From Peptoniphilus senegalensis JC140 (GTDB lineage Bacteria; Bacillota; Clostridia; Tissierellales; Peptoniphilaceae), in contig NZ_HE610718.1 of NCBI RefSeq assembly GCF_000321025.1, positions 597,592-661,591 on the forward strand: a stretch of 64,000 nucleotides of DNA. The letters run 5' to 3'. Position numbers and translations under genes: made by a program. Positions 7,987 to 17,934 of this stretch are shown here, one piece after another (the first letter of the stretch is position 1; every line of letters starts with the position of its first letter). The notes beneath the pieces were generated by a model, which had not been told where the DNA came from, ran no database searches, and saw only the letters and a program-made list of their open reading frames with translations.

Positions 7987-8772
7987 TTAAAGTTCAAATA
8001 CTTTTGATGGCAAAAATCTAGGTGCAACATCAATTGTGTAGTCTACATTTTCTTCTTTGTGTTCTGATGTAAGAATATTGGTAATTGTCTGTAGAGCCAC
8101 CTCTGGTAAATTGTTGTCAGAGGAAAGATGACCCAAGAGAATTTTTTCTTTTTTCTTTTTTAATATCATTGATAGGACTTCTGCTGCATTTTCGTTGGAG
8201 AGGTGTCCCTTGGCAGATAGTATTCTTTGTTTTGTTGCATAGGGATAGGTCCCATTCATTAGCATGTCCACATCGTGATTGGATTCGAGATAATAAAGTT
8301 CTGAGCCATCCATTTTTTCCATGGCATCTTGATTTACCCAACCTGTATCTGTCAATAGAGAGACTTTTTTGTCTCCGCTTATTACAAAACCACAACCATT
8401 TGCGCAATCGTGGAAGGTGGAGACAGGCATTATTTCCAAGTCTTTAAAGGTAAAGCTCTTTCCATTTTCAAAGATAAAAGTGTTCTTCGCATCTAACTTT
8501 TTCACTATGGGAAGCATTCCATCTAGGGTCATCTTGTTGGAGAAAACTTTTAGATTATGTCTTCTTGATAAGACACCCACAGATTTTATGTGGTCAATGT
8601 GCTCGTGAGTGACAAAAATGGCGTCAATATCACTTGCCTTTATCCCAATTTTTTCCAAGTTCTCCTCGATTTTTTTACCTGAAAGTCCTGCATCTATAAT
8701 AATTTTTGTATTTTTATATTCAATATATTGGCAGTTACCTGATGAGCCACTAGCCAATGAGCAAAATTTCAT
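7987..8772 (-). CDS. walJ: metallo-beta-lactamase-fold nuclease-like protein WalJ (YycJ)
   Basis: The 261-residue protein carries the metallo-beta-lactamase metal site THEHIDH near residue 57, a following His near 128 (STFHDC) and late LLTDTGW and LGHLSSDN motifs. YycJ/WalJ proteins are predicted 5' exonucleases encoded in Firmicutes walRK operons and have been tied to coordinating cell wall and DNA metabolism. The ATG at 8772 is chosen because GGAGG precedes it; an in-frame TTG four codons earlier overlaps the ribosome site. Lies between walI and surE in the same orientation. Confidence 0.9.
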   Translation of the reverse strand: MKFCSLASGSSGNCQYIEYKNTKIIIDAGLSGKKIEENLEKIGIKASDIDAIFVTHEHIDHIKSVGVLSRRHNLKVFSNKMTLDGMLPIVKKLDAKNTFIFENGKSFTFKDLEIMPVSTFHDCANGCGFVISGDKKVSLLTDTGWVNQDAMEKMDGSELYYLESNHDVDMLMNGTYPYATKQRILSAKGHLSNENAAEVLSMILKKKKEKILLGHLSSDNNLPEVALQTITNILTSEHKEENVDYTIDVAPRFLPSKVFEL

Positions 8773-8819
8773 AAAAACCTCCAAGGCTATTTTAACACAG
8801 GCTCTAAAATTTGTTAAGT

Positions 8820-9667
8820 TTAGTAATTAGAGAGGACTGTATATTCTCCATCAGTGAACTTAACCTTCCAAGCTGGTATGGCACGACCATTTACTGCTCG
8901 AGTGATGTCTTCTATATAGCCTTGGTCTTCTGGGTTAAAGTAAAAGCAAGGCATAATTTTTTCTATGGTCTTGTTGTAGTATTCTGTCTTATTTAAAAGG
9001 CCAAGGAGCACACGAGGAGCTGGCGATAGATAAATTTTTTGCTCAGATTTATCTAAGACATCTAGCCAAAGTCTATCCATAGACATGACACCTCTCTCGT
9101 CAATGACAAAATTTGTGTAGGAAGACTCAACGGGAATGCTGTCAAAAACTTTTGTATAATTTAAAATATATTTGTCGCCATCTATTTTGTAGTAGCTTAA
9201 ATAAATATCTCTGGTGTCATACTTTTTGTCTAGTAAAAAATTTTGGGCAATATTTTGTGCTTCTTCAAGGTTGTCTATTTTAAAATTATTTTCTTTTTTC
9301 CTATTTTCGTAAAAGGCTCTTCTGCCATTTACCAAGTTTATATATTCGTCGCCAAGAGAGATTTCCGCCAAGTCTGTACTTGGTCTTTCCACATTGCCTG
9401 CTCCCTTGAAGTATCTGTCATTTATGTCTTCTTCTGAAGATGTTTCAAAGGAAACTAAGACTGAAGGGAGTTTTTTAGTTTGTCTTGGGATTTTTGTGTC
9501 TAACTCAATATTTTTTTCTGCCAAAAGTGCAGTTACTTCTCTTACAAAATCTCTTCTTGTAGATTCATTTCTCAACCTAAAATCATTGTATTTTGTGTAG
9601 AAAAATAAAACTGAATTGGCAACTAAGAGGGCGATTATTAATATTTTTTTATTTTTTTCCAATCCAT
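8820..9667 (-). CDS. walI: WalI (YycI)-like regulator of WalK, with probable N-terminal frameshift
   Basis: Membrane-anchored regulatory partner of the WalK kinase, one N-terminal helix followed by an extracytoplasmic YycI-type domain of about 250 residues. As given, the main frame begins with a TTG at 9662 lacking a well-placed ribosome site. An ATG at 9667 in another frame reads MDW, the start expected for YycI proteins, and joins the main frame if one A is added to either A7 run at 9644-9650 or 9652-9658, giving MDWKK...KKILII. I therefore annotate from 9667 with a one-base correction. It starts six bases after the walH stop codon (TAG), so translation is probably coupled. Confidence 0.72.
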
Positions 9668-9672
9668 AATAT

Positions 9673-11010
9673 CTACCTTATCATCATTAGCTTTCCACTT
9701 TCGGTATTAAAATAATAAATATTACCCATATATGCCATCTCGTAGACTAACATTGGCTCTTCAGCCTCATAATTATTAAAGCTCAAATAGACTAAATTTA
9801 GATTTTCTACGGCACTTAAAACATCCATAGTAGTTACATTATTAAAGAGGTCTCTGTTTTTATTTATAATTCTATGAATGTCTTGGAGATAAATTTTTTC
9901 TCGCTTATAAATTGGGTTGTTATCCTTTCTAATGTAATACTCTCTGTAATTTTTCACAAATTCAGAATAGACATCAATTTCTATAAAACTGTGGTCTTTT
10001 GAAGGAAGGACTAAAGGAATTTGTCCGTCTTTTAAGTTGAAGAAAAATCTGTAGCCAAGGTTTCCGTTGTAGTCGCAAGGTTCAATCTTCTCAAGATAAA
10101 TGCCTGAACTTATGCCAGTTTTTTGGGCGATAAACTCTACAGCTCTGTCTAAGGATTTGTTTAAGTCTCTTGATTTCACATCAAAAAGTGATTCAAGAGA
10201 GTATTCAATTACACCTTCAGAGGAAAGTGAGAGGTACTCATTTTCATAGATATAAGTATTTTTGCCATCAACAGTAATTTCTCTAATGTAGTCAATGGGA
10301 ACATTTAAAAATCTTTCAGCTAGAGTTGATTTTTTGTCTTCTTCTAGATTATAAAGTCCAGACACATAAGAAACCTTTTGGAGAGAAACATAATCATCAT
10401 CGGGAATGTAGATGTCCTTTTTTATTCCATAGGCTTCGTAAAAGTTTATGGCATGAAGTCCCTTTTCTTTTACTTCAGTTAACATTTTTTCAATATCGAA
10501 GTCTACTTTAATGTCCATTAACTTGTAGAAACTTTTGCTGCCAGAGATATAAATCTCTCCCAATTCTGATATATAAATGGAATCCACGCTTAGGTTTATG
10601 TCATTGGAATTTCTTTTGTCGCCAATTAAATTCACAAAAACAGAACCAGATAAGGGCGAATTAAATTTAAAAACTATGGACTTTTCCTTTTGAAGATTCA
10701 AATATTCTTCAGTGTTAATTAATTTTAAATTATCTGAAGTTGCCCTTTGAAGTTTTTCAGAAATATCTTCAGCAGTCATTTTCCAATATTCACGGAGGTC
10801 AGTAGTCATGTAATGCTCTCTGTCACCAAGGTTTGCAATAATTCTTTGGGGAGTTAAAATCTCTTCCAAAAATTCACTAACATCTCCTATTGTCATTGTG
10901 TCTTCGTCACTTGTATCAAAGGAGAGCCAAAGGTTTTTTGATTGAAAGACAAGTAGAAGAATTAAAAAAATTATTGATAAGGTGGACAGTGATTTATGAT
11001 GCTTCTTCAT
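9673..11010 (-). CDS. walH: WalH (YycH)-like regulator of WalK
   Basis: A 445-residue protein with one N-terminal membrane helix (residues about 8-25) and a long extracytoplasmic region, matching YycH in size and position. YycH and YycI modulate the WalK kinase at the membrane. The ATG at 11010 is chosen because AGGTGAAGACA precedes it; the frame continues upstream without a better start. It overlaps the walK 3' end by 17 bases. Sequence similarity is low across this family, so assignment rests mainly on topology and gene order. Confidence 0.8.
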   Translation of the reverse strand: MKKHHKSLSTLSIIFLILLLVFQSKNLWLSFDTSDEDTMTIGDVSEFLEEILTPQRIIANLGDREHYMTTDLREYWKMTAEDISEKLQRATSDNLKLINTEEYLNLQKEKSIVFKFNSPLSGSVFVNLIGDKRNSNDINLSVDSIYISELGEIYISGSKSFYKLMDIKVDFDIEKMLTEVKEKGLHAINFYEAYGIKKDIYIPDDDYVSLQKVSYVSGLYNLEEDKKSTLAERFLNVPIDYIREITVDGKNTYIYENEYLSLSSEGVIEYSLESLFDVKSRDLNKSLDRAVEFIAQKTGISSGIYLEKIEPCDYNGNLGYRFFFNLKDGQIPLVLPSKDHSFIEIDVYSEFVKNYREYYIRKDNNPIYKREKIYLQDIHRIINKNRDLFNNVTTMDVLSAVENLNLVYLSFNNYEAEEPMLVYEMAYMGNIYYFNTESGKLMMIR

Positions 11011-12793
11011 TGTCTTCACCTGCTTTAAATAGGAGACTAATACTTGTACCTTTACCAAATACTGAATCAACTTTTAAACTTCCACCAAGGGATTTTATCA
11101 TTTCGTTGGCAATAGATAGGCCTAGGCCCGTGCCGCCCATAGCACGACTTCTACCCTTTTCCACGCGGTAAAATCTCTCTGTAATTCTTGGAAGGTCTTC
11201 CTTTGGTATTCCTATTCCATTGTCAGATACTTTTATTTCAACAAAGTCGCCTACATTTTTTGCTTCAATAGAAATTTTTCCATTGTCAGGAGTGTATTTG
11301 CAGGCATTGGAAATAATATTCGTAAGAATTTGGTCAGCTCCATTTCTATCGGCGTAGATGTCCTTTATGTCCATGGCAATATCAAATTCAATTTTGTGAT
11401 TTTTTTGGGTGATGAGTAGTGATTGTGACTCAATTGCCTCGTCGATAAATTCATAAGTGTCGAATTTTGCGAGATTTAGATTGTCCTTATTGTAATCAAT
11501 GTTTGATAGAGAAAGAAGGTCTGTCACAATTCTTGACATTCTAGAATTTTCTCTGTCGATTACCTTTAGAAATTTCTTTTCAGAGCTTCTATCTAAATTG
11601 CTATCTAAAAGTGTTTCTGTATAAGATTTAATAGTTGTAATAGGCGTTTTTAGTTCGTGACTTACATTTGCCACAAATTCCTTGCGCATTATATCAAGCA
11701 TGTGTTCCTTGTTTACATTTTGAAGCACAATTATTAGTCCGGAATTTACAAAGGTATCAGACTTATAAGGAGCGTACTTGATTTTGTAAAAAGTATCAGA
11801 AATTTTTGTCAGCTCTTCGCCCTTTAGAGTTTCCTCATTTTTGTAGTCAATGTTGTAAAGATTTATACTCTTTAAATTAATTTCACGATTAAAGTCTTTT
11901 TCAGAAATATTTAAAATTTTCTTAGCAATGGAATTGGCATGTATTAGTTTGTTATTCCTGTCAATGGCAATGACACCTTCTGCCATATAATTAAAGATTG
12001 TGTTAAGCTTTGACTTTTCCAAATCCATTTTGCCAATAGTCTCGCGAAGCTCCTTAGTGAGGAAATTAAACATAAGACCAAGTTCGCCGATTTCATCATC
12101 GCTTTTTACCTCAACACTTTGGTTAAAGTTACCCTTTGCCATAGCCTTTGCCTTTTTAGTGAGGGCACGAATGGGATTTGTAATAGAATTTGCTATAAAA
12201 TAACCTAAAATTGAAGTTGTAATAAGTGAGATTATAGTTGCGTAAGTAATTATTACCTTGGAATCTTCAATTACAGAATAAATAGAATTTAGGTTTCTAG
12301 TCATATAAATAATTGCAAGAATTTTTCCGTCGCCAGATAAAATAGGCCTTGCAATATGTTTTTCTATGTTGTCTTCATTTTTATAGTCCACAATTTTTTC
12401 ACGAGTTTTGCCATTTAGTGCGTCCATGACAAGTTTTGGTTCAATGAATTTTAAGGAATAAGCATCTTTTACATATTCAGAAGAAATATTTTTTGTGCTT
12501 GCAATAATTTGTGGAGCTGCATCAGATGAGATAACATAAGCAGATTCTTCACTGGAAATACCCCAGTCTTTTAGGGTTTGGTCAAGCTGGGGTAAGGTTT
12601 TTGTATTATTATCTTTTAAAAAAGCGGAGGTTGTAGTTGCAAGTGTATCCATAGTTTTTACCATGGAAGAAGTTGCAGTTTCGATTTGCACATTTTCAAG
12701 TCTATCAATTATAAAAGTTGAGGCGATAAACATGGAAATAAGCACAAGTACAACATAAATTAAAATAAACCTTGATTTAATAGAGTGACTCAT
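10994..12793 (-). CDS. walK: sensor histidine kinase WalK (YycG)
   Basis: Essential cell-wall sensor kinase of Firmicutes. The 599 residues contain TM1 (about 8-30), an extracytoplasmic domain, TM2 (about 175-197), a HAMP segment, a PAS domain beginning near LNTIFNYMAEGVIAID, the HisKA box SHELKTPITTIKSY with the phosphorylated His, and an ATPase domain with N-box SNACKYTP, G1 DNGIGIP and G2 GGTGLGLSIA. Its ATG overlaps the walR stop codon (TAATG), so the two are coupled. The cytoplasmic PAS and the Wal gene order separate it from other PhoR-type kinases. Confidence 0.95.
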   Translation of the reverse strand: MSHSIKSRFILIYVVLVLISMFIASTFIIDRLENVQIETATSSMVKTMDTLATTTSAFLKDNNTKTLPQLDQTLKDWGISSEESAYVISSDAAPQIIASTKNISSEYVKDAYSLKFIEPKLVMDALNGKTREKIVDYKNEDNIEKHIARPILSGDGKILAIIYMTRNLNSIYSVIEDSKVIITYATIISLITTSILGYFIANSITNPIRALTKKAKAMAKGNFNQSVEVKSDDEIGELGLMFNFLTKELRETIGKMDLEKSKLNTIFNYMAEGVIAIDRNNKLIHANSIAKKILNISEKDFNREINLKSINLYNIDYKNEETLKGEELTKISDTFYKIKYAPYKSDTFVNSGLIIVLQNVNKEHMLDIMRKEFVANVSHELKTPITTIKSYTETLLDSNLDRSSEKKFLKVIDRENSRMSRIVTDLLSLSNIDYNKDNLNLAKFDTYEFIDEAIESQSLLITQKNHKIEFDIAMDIKDIYADRNGADQILTNIISNACKYTPDNGKISIEAKNVGDFVEIKVSDNGIGIPKEDLPRITERFYRVEKGRSRAMGGTGLGLSIANEMIKSLGGSLKVDSVFGKGTSISLLFKAGEDNEEAS

Positions 12794-13497
12794 TAGGATT
12801 CACCCTTGTCTGATGCGAATAGATAGCCAACTCCTCTTTTAGTTTTGATGTACTTAAAGTCTTTGTTTTCATCTTCGATTTTTTCACGGAGGCGTCTAAC
12901 AGTTACATCAACGGTCCTTATATCTCCATAATATTCATATTCCCATACTTCTTCTAATAATTCTTCTCTGGAAAAAACTACGCCCGGATGGGAGGCTAGA
13001 TATTTTAAAAGCTCAAATTCGCGAAGAGTTAATTCAATACTTTCGCCATCTTTTTTTACTTGGTATTTATTCAAATCAATTTCAAGATCCATAGCCTTTA
13101 AAATCTTTGTGTCTTCTTCTTTTTTTTCTTGGGAATCAAATCGTCTCAAAACAGCTTTAACTCTAGCAAGTAGCTCTCTCATAGAAAAGGGTTTTACAAC
13201 GTAATCGTCTGCACCAAGTTCAAGACCAAGGACTTTATCAACCTCATCTTCTCTGGCTGTTAGCATAATAACAGGCACATCAGAAGATTTTCTAATTTCC
13301 CTAAGTGCTTCAAATCCATTTAATTTTGGCATCATTATGTCAAGTAAAATTAAATCATAGTTATTTTCACTAGCAAGTTCAATGGCACTTTTGCCGTTGT
13401 CTGCAGTATCAATAAAATATCCTTCTTTTTCAAAATTAAATTTTATAATATCAGAAATTGCAGATTCATCGTCCACTACCAGTATTTTTTCTTCCAT
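12793..13497 (-). CDS. walR: response regulator WalR (YycF)
   Basis: OmpR/PhoB-type response regulator controlling cell-wall hydrolase and division genes. The receiver domain has the acidic pair D9-D10, the phospho-acceptor D53 in LILLDIMMPKLNG and the conserved Lys in VVKPFSMREL. The C-terminal winged helix ends with the recognition segment RTVDVTVRRLREKI and GVGYLF. The 234-residue length is standard. It sits 13 bases downstream of a Lrp-like gene and overlaps walK by one base. Confidence 0.96.
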   Translation of the reverse strand: MEEKILVVDDESAISDIIKFNFEKEGYFIDTADNGKSAIELASENNYDLILLDIMMPKLNGFEALREIRKSSDVPVIMLTAREDEVDKVLGLELGADDYVVKPFSMRELLARVKAVLRRFDSQEKKEEDTKILKAMDLEIDLNKYQVKKDGESIELTLREFELLKYLASHPGVVFSREELLEEVWEYEYYGDIRTVDVTVRRLREKIEDENKDFKYIKTKRGVGYLFASDKGES

Positions 13498-13510
13498 AAA
13501 AAATCACCCT

Positions 13511-13996
13511 TTATTCTTTATCAACTTTTGCAAAAATTTCGTCATTTCCCTTTTCTGAGTATAAAATTAATAGAGTTTTAGTGTCAAGTATTCCATCTAT
13601 CTTTAAAATCATATCATAAAATCTAGTTAAATCAGAAGTATTTACAGTTTTTATGCGAAGCATTATGCAATGTTCTCCTGTAACTCTATAACATTCAAAA
13701 ATTTTAAACTTATCATCTCTAATATCCATGATTTTAGATATAAGTTTTGCAAAATCATTTGTATTGACTTTAGCTAGGACATAAGTGTCTACATTGTAGC
13801 CAATTTTTTGCCAATCAATAATTACATTGTATCCCTTAATAAAACCAGCATCTTCCATTTTATATATTCTTCTATGAATTGCAGGTCTTGTGAGATTTAA
13901 TTTTTTTGAAATATCCTCGTGACTTATCCTACCATTTTTTCTCAAGAGCTCTAAAATTTCGATATCAATTTCATCTAAATTTTCATTTTTTCTCAT
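13511..13996 (-). CDS. Lrp/AsnC-family transcriptional regulator
   Basis: The 161-residue protein has an N-terminal winged helix-turn-helix (DIEILELLRKNGRISHEDIS, then LTRPAIHRRI) and a C-terminal RAM/ligand-sensing domain ending near residue 150. Lrp/AsnC proteins form multimers and respond to amino acids. Lying first in the run that continues with walR after 13 bases, it is probably cotranscribed with the wal genes, an unusual placement. It may link amino-acid availability to cell-wall control, but that is inference. Confidence 0.87.
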   Translation of the reverse strand: MRKNENLDEIDIEILELLRKNGRISHEDISKKLNLTRPAIHRRIYKMEDAGFIKGYNVIIDWQKIGYNVDTYVLAKVNTNDFAKLISKIMDIRDDKFKIFECYRVTGEHCIMLRIKTVNTSDLTRFYDMILKIDGILDTKTLLILYSEKGNDEIFAKVDKE

Positions 13997-14138
13997 AAAA
14001 GTCTCCCTGTTACGAATTGTATAAATTTTATTACTAACTTTACTTTATTTTAACATAAATTAAAAAAATTAAAGAAATTTAAACTTTGTAAAATATTATA
14101 GAAAATTTATAGCAAAAAACTTTATGAGATGATAATTC

Positions 14139-14167
14139 TTTATAGAGAAGAGAAAATAGTATATAAT
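14139..14167 (+). promoter_or_regulatory. promoter of the GNAT-dnaD-dnaC operon
   Basis: TTTATA at 14139-14144 and a perfect TATAAT at 14162-14167 are separated by 17 bases, about 20 bases ahead of the GNAT gene's GGGAGG ribosome site. Confidence 0.6.
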
Positions 14168-14186
14168 AACTTGCAGGGAGGCTCCT

Positions 14187-14759
14187 ATGGAAAACTTTTC
14201 AGAGCTCAGTTTTAGAAAAATGAAATTAGAGGATGTTTTTACTTTTAGAAATTGGGGAAGACATGATTCAAAATTATTTTTAGAATATAATTTTCTTGAG
14301 GAGGAAGAAGAATCTATTATAGATTGGTACAAGTGGAAGACCCACAGAGCCTTTTCAGAATATTATGTTATCCTCTTGGGAGAAAAAATTATTGGTTATA
14401 TCTCCTTAAAAAATATAAACAACCTCTTAAAAAGAGGAGAGCTTGGGATTGTACTAGACCCCTCTTATATTAATAGGGGCTTTGGCAAAAAAACTTTGAA
14501 GTTATTTTTAGATTATTTAAAGAAAAGAAAGTTTAAAAAGATAATTTTATTTGCCGCAAGCTACAATGATAGAGCCATAAAAGTTTATAAGAGCCTTGGA
14601 TTTAAAGAAAAATACAGATTTTTGATGAAATTCCCCAATGGAGATTATGAGGAAAATAATCCTGACTTTAAGGAGCACAGGGACTCCTTTAAAATTATTT
14701 TTAATAAAACTTTTAATTGCGCGATAAAAATGGAATTAGACCTTGAAAGAGATTGGTGA
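14187..14759 (+). CDS. GNAT-family N-acetyltransferase (RimJ/RimL-like)
   Basis: The 190-residue product has a GNAT fold, with the acetyl-CoA pyrophosphate-binding motif A around RGFGKKTLKLFLDYL (near residue 98) and the later NDRAIKVYKSLGFKE motif B. Such enzymes acetylate ribosomal protein N-termini, antibiotics or small amines; the substrate is unknown here. A strong CAGGGAGG ribosome site and promoter precede it. The gene opens a tightly packed run with replication genes; the stop lies three bases before the DnaD-domain gene. Confidence 0.83.
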   Translation: MENFSELSFRKMKLEDVFTFRNWGRHDSKLFLEYNFLEEEEESIIDWYKWKTHRAFSEYYVILLGEKIIGYISLKNINNLLKRGELGIVLDPSYINRGFGKKTLKLFLDYLKKRKFKKIILFAASYNDRAIKVYKSLGFKEKYRFLMKFPNGDYEENNPDFKEHRDSFKIIFNKTFNCAIKMELDLERDW

Positions 14760-14762
14760 GAA

Positions 14763-15773
14763 ATGTTTTTACTTGAAAAAAATAAATATGACCTTGGAGA
14801 GACTTCCATTGAAAATATTTTTATAAATGACTTTATGCCTGGCGCTAATGGAGAATTTGTAAAAGTTTATATTTTAGGTTACAAATTTGCCAAAGAAGCT
14901 AGAGAGGATATTACTAATGAAAAACTTGCAGATTACCTCGGCATATTGGAGTCTGATGTAAGTAGAGCTTGGGAATATTGGCAAAAGATGGGTATAGTTG
15001 AGCTTGAGGATGGGAAAGTAAAGTTTATAAATTTAAAAGAACTTTACATCAACAATGTCTACAACTTAAAGAAAGAAAAAAAGGAAGAGAAGGGTTATTC
15101 AGAAATTGTGGAAAACCCAACTTATGCCAATTTACTTACTAGAGCTGAGTTTTTGATGAGAGAGCCAATCGCTCCAATGAAAAAAATCGACATAATAAAT
15201 TGGATTACTTCATACAATATGCCAGCTGATTTAATTGAAGAGGCATTTTTTTATACAACTGAAATCAAGGGTATTTACAATATTTCCTACGTTGAACAAG
15301 TTGTGAGAAATTGGTCAAGAGATAACATTAGAACTATGGAAGATGTGGAAAAGTCCTATATTGAGCATGACCTTAAATATTATAGGTATAAAAAAGTCAT
15401 GAGATACATTGGAGTTGACAAGAAATTTAATCAAGCTGATTTTAATATTATTAATTCTTGGTTTGATGAATTTAATTTTTCTAAGGATTTGATTTTCGCT
15501 GCCTGCAACAGAACTTCAAAAATTTCTAAGCCAAATGTCAGCTATGTGGATGCAATACTTAGAAAATGGAAGGATCTTAACATCAATTCTGTAGAAGAAA
15601 TTGAAGAGAAGGATAAAAAGAACAAAAAGAGAAAGCCAACAGCTTTTCACAATTTTAAACAGATAACCGACAAGTATTCTGAAGATGAACTTTTTGATGT
15701 AGCAATGAGAAAACAGCGCGAAGGCTTTAAAAAATTAGGTGTTGATTATGGAACTGACGGCAAAGATAAGTAA
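14763..15773 (+). CDS. DnaD-domain primosome protein (DnaB/DnaD-like)
   Basis: DnaD-domain proteins help load the replicative helicase at origins and restart sites. The 336 residues start with a winged-helix region (about 15-90), followed by two DnaD-like modules: one near residues 118-200 with YVEQVVRNWSRDNI and a second near 215-285 with YVDAILRKWKDLNI, both matching the YxxxI/V..W motif of the domain. A helicase-loader gene overlaps its 3' end by 26 bases, which supports a primosomal role. It would correspond to Bacillus DnaB or DnaD. Confidence 0.86.
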   Translation: MFLLEKNKYDLGETSIENIFINDFMPGANGEFVKVYILGYKFAKEAREDITNEKLADYLGILESDVSRAWEYWQKMGIVELEDGKVKFINLKELYINNVYNLKKEKKEEKGYSEIVENPTYANLLTRAEFLMREPIAPMKKIDIINWITSYNMPADLIEEAFFYTTEIKGIYNISYVEQVVRNWSRDNIRTMEDVEKSYIEHDLKYYRYKKVMRYIGVDKKFNQADFNIINSWFDEFNFSKDLIFAACNRTSKISKPNVSYVDAILRKWKDLNINSVEEIEEKDKKNKKRKPTAFHNFKQITDKYSEDELFDVAMRKQREGFKKLGVDYGTDGKDK

Positions 15774-16703
15774 TTATTATGAAAATCTTAGAAGAAAAAA
15801 TACTGATATTCATGAAAAAAGAGTAGAAGAAATAAATAAAACAATTCCTGAAATAAGAGAAATTGATGGTCTAATTAGGGATATTGCTCTTCGTGCAGCT
15901 ATTGAACAGATAAAAGATCCTAATCAAGATAAATCTTTTGAGGAGTCAGAAAAAATTTATAAACTCAAGCTTAAAAAGATGGACTTTTTAGAAAAAAAGG
16001 CTATCCTAGAGATTATCTTGAAGAAATATATACTTGCAAGGATTGTCATGACACAGGAATTAATGAGGATAACGAAAAATGTCACTGCTTGAAAAAATTA
16101 ATTGTATCAGCATTATATGACATGTCCTCTATTTCCTATATGCTTGACAAGGAGAATTTTGACAAATTTGATTTGAATGTATTTTCCGAAAAAGTTTATG
16201 AAAAATTTAATATGTCGCCAAGGGAAAATATGAAAAGCATTCTTGCTCTTTCAAAAAATTTTATTAAAACTTTTGATGAGAAAAATGATTTGAACTTACT
16301 TCTTTGGGGACCAACTGGTCAGGGCAAGACTTTCTTACTCAACTGCATAGCGGCTGAACTTATAAATAAAGATGCCCTAGTTATTTATCAGACAGCTTAT
16401 GAAATATTAAAGACAATTGAAGATAGAAAATTTAAAAATATATATGATGACAAGTATAATTTGTACTTTGAGTCTGACTTATTAATTGTAGATGATCTGG
16501 GGATTGAGTTTGTAAATTCTTTTACAACTTCAGAAATATTTAATATTATTAACACGAGGCTTTTGCGAGGCAAAAAGACATTAATTTCTACAAATTTATC
16601 GCCAAAGGAACTTTCAGAAACCTATACTGATAGAGTTTTTTCTCGTGTATTTCAAAAATTTGTGCCAATTAGATTTTTTGGACCAGACCTTAGATGGCAA
16701 TAA
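15748..16703 (+). pseudogene. DnaI/DnaC-type helicase loader, AAA+ ATPase, interrupted by a one-base frameshift
   Basis: Loads the replicative helicase onto DNA. The N-terminal frame runs to 15998; the remainder is in another frame and contains GYPRDYLEEIYTCKDC, then the CHC zinc-type cluster (C-x2-C-x-DTG...C-x-C-L), Walker A GPTGQGKT, Walker B LLIVDDLG and sensor-like STNLS. The two parts join without loss if the A7 run at 15992-15998 is A8. The A in the ribosome-proximal start is ATG 15748, preceded by AGGTG. The gene is likely essential, so a sequencing under-call is more probable than inactivation. Overlaps the DnaD-domain gene by 26 bases. Confidence 0.85.
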
Positions 16704-16731
16704 TTGCGACCAAGCAATGGAGGGAGAAAAG

Positions 16732-17934
16732 ATGAAATTATCAAAAAGAATTGAAAAGGTAGAATATACAGCTATTAGAAAACTTACACCTTATGCTGAC
16801 AAGGCAAGAAAAGAAGGAAAAAAGATTTACGCATTAAATATTGGTGCTCCAGATACTGATGTACCAGATGTTTATTATGAAACTTTTAAAACTTTTAAGA
16901 AGGGACCCCTTCCTTATACTAATGCACAAGGACATCCTGAATTAAGAGAAGCCACTGCAAAATATTATAAAAATAGAAATATAAAATTCGACGCAGATGA
17001 TATTTACATCACTAGCGGAGCGAGTGAAGCTATACTATTTACCTTCCAAGTTATTGCAAATGAAGGCGATGCAGTCTTAACTACTGATCCTTTTTATACA
17101 AACTACATGACAGTTTTTGATCAACTTGGAGTTGAACTTGATGCCTTTAAGACTGATCCTGATAAGGGGTTTGCTCTTCCAGAAGAAGAAGAAATTGAAA
17201 AGCATATAAACGACAAAACTGTTGCTATTTTGCTTTCAAACCCAACTAATCCAACGGGAGCACTTTATTCAGAAGAAGAAATAGATAGAATAGTAAATCT
17301 TGCAAAAAAACACGATTTATATATAGTTGCAGATGAGGTTTATAGAGAGTTTGTTTACGATGGAAACACCTATAAGTCTTTTGGAGAAGTTGAAGGAATA
17401 GAAGAGAATTTAATTTTAATTGACTCTATCTCAAAAAGGTTTGGAGCTTGCGGAGCGAGAGTTGGCTCAGTTGCATCAAAGAATAAGAGATTTAATGACG
17501 GGATAAACAAACTTTGCAACTGCAGGCTTGCTGCATCAACTATAGAGCAAGTAGCTGCTGCAAAATTATATGGAATTGATAAAAGTTATTTTGAAGAAGT
17601 GAATAAAGAATACAAAAAAAGGCGCGATGTAATCTATGAAGAACTCATTAGCATACCTGGAGTTACAGTAAAAAAACCAAAAGGAGCCTTTTATGTAATG
17701 CCAAAACTTCCTGTTGACGATACAGAAAAATTCGCAATTTGGATGATTGAAAATTTTGATATAGACGGCGAAACTATTATGTTTGCGCCAGCAAGGGGAT
17801 TTTTTAAGAATAAAGAAGATGGAAAGCAAATGGTAAGACTTGCCTTTATATTAAATATTGATGCCATAAAAAAGAGCATGAGAATCTTGAGAGAAGGCAT
17901 TAAGGCCTATGTGAGTGAAAATGAAAAGAGATAA
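16732..17934 (+). CDS. pyridoxal-phosphate-dependent class I/II aminotransferase
   Basis: A 400-residue fold-type I aminotransferase of the aspartate-aminotransferase-like group. It shows SGASEAILFTFQ for phosphate binding, LSNPTNPTGA, ADEVYREFVYDG, and the PLP lysine in DSISKRFGACGARVG. The exact amino-acid substrate is not readable; aspartate, alanine or aromatic acids are possible. The start at 16732 follows GGAGGGAG; the open frame upstream overlaps the helicase-loader gene and lacks a ribosome site. Lies 28 bases after the loader. Confidence 0.9.
   Translation: MKLSKRIEKVEYTAIRKLTPYADKARKEGKKIYALNIGAPDTDVPDVYYETFKTFKKGPLPYTNAQGHPELREATAKYYKNRNIKFDADDIYITSGASEAILFTFQVIANEGDAVLTTDPFYTNYMTVFDQLGVELDAFKTDPDKGFALPEEEEIEKHINDKTVAILLSNPTNPTGALYSEEEIDRIVNLAKKHDLYIVADEVYREFVYDGNTYKSFGEVEGIEENLILIDSISKRFGACGARVGSVASKNKRFNDGINKLCNCRLAASTIEQVAAAKLYGIDKSYFEEVNKEYKKRRDVIYEELISIPGVTVKKPKGAFYVMPKLPVDDTEKFAIWMIENFDIDGETIMFAPARGFFKNKEDGKQMVRLAFILNIDAIKKSMRILREGIKAYVSENEKR

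Noticed and set aside
8085-8447. 120-codon plus-strand open frame opposite walJ
   Set aside because: Overlaps the conserved metallo-beta-lactamase-fold gene on the other strand and lacks a ribosome site.
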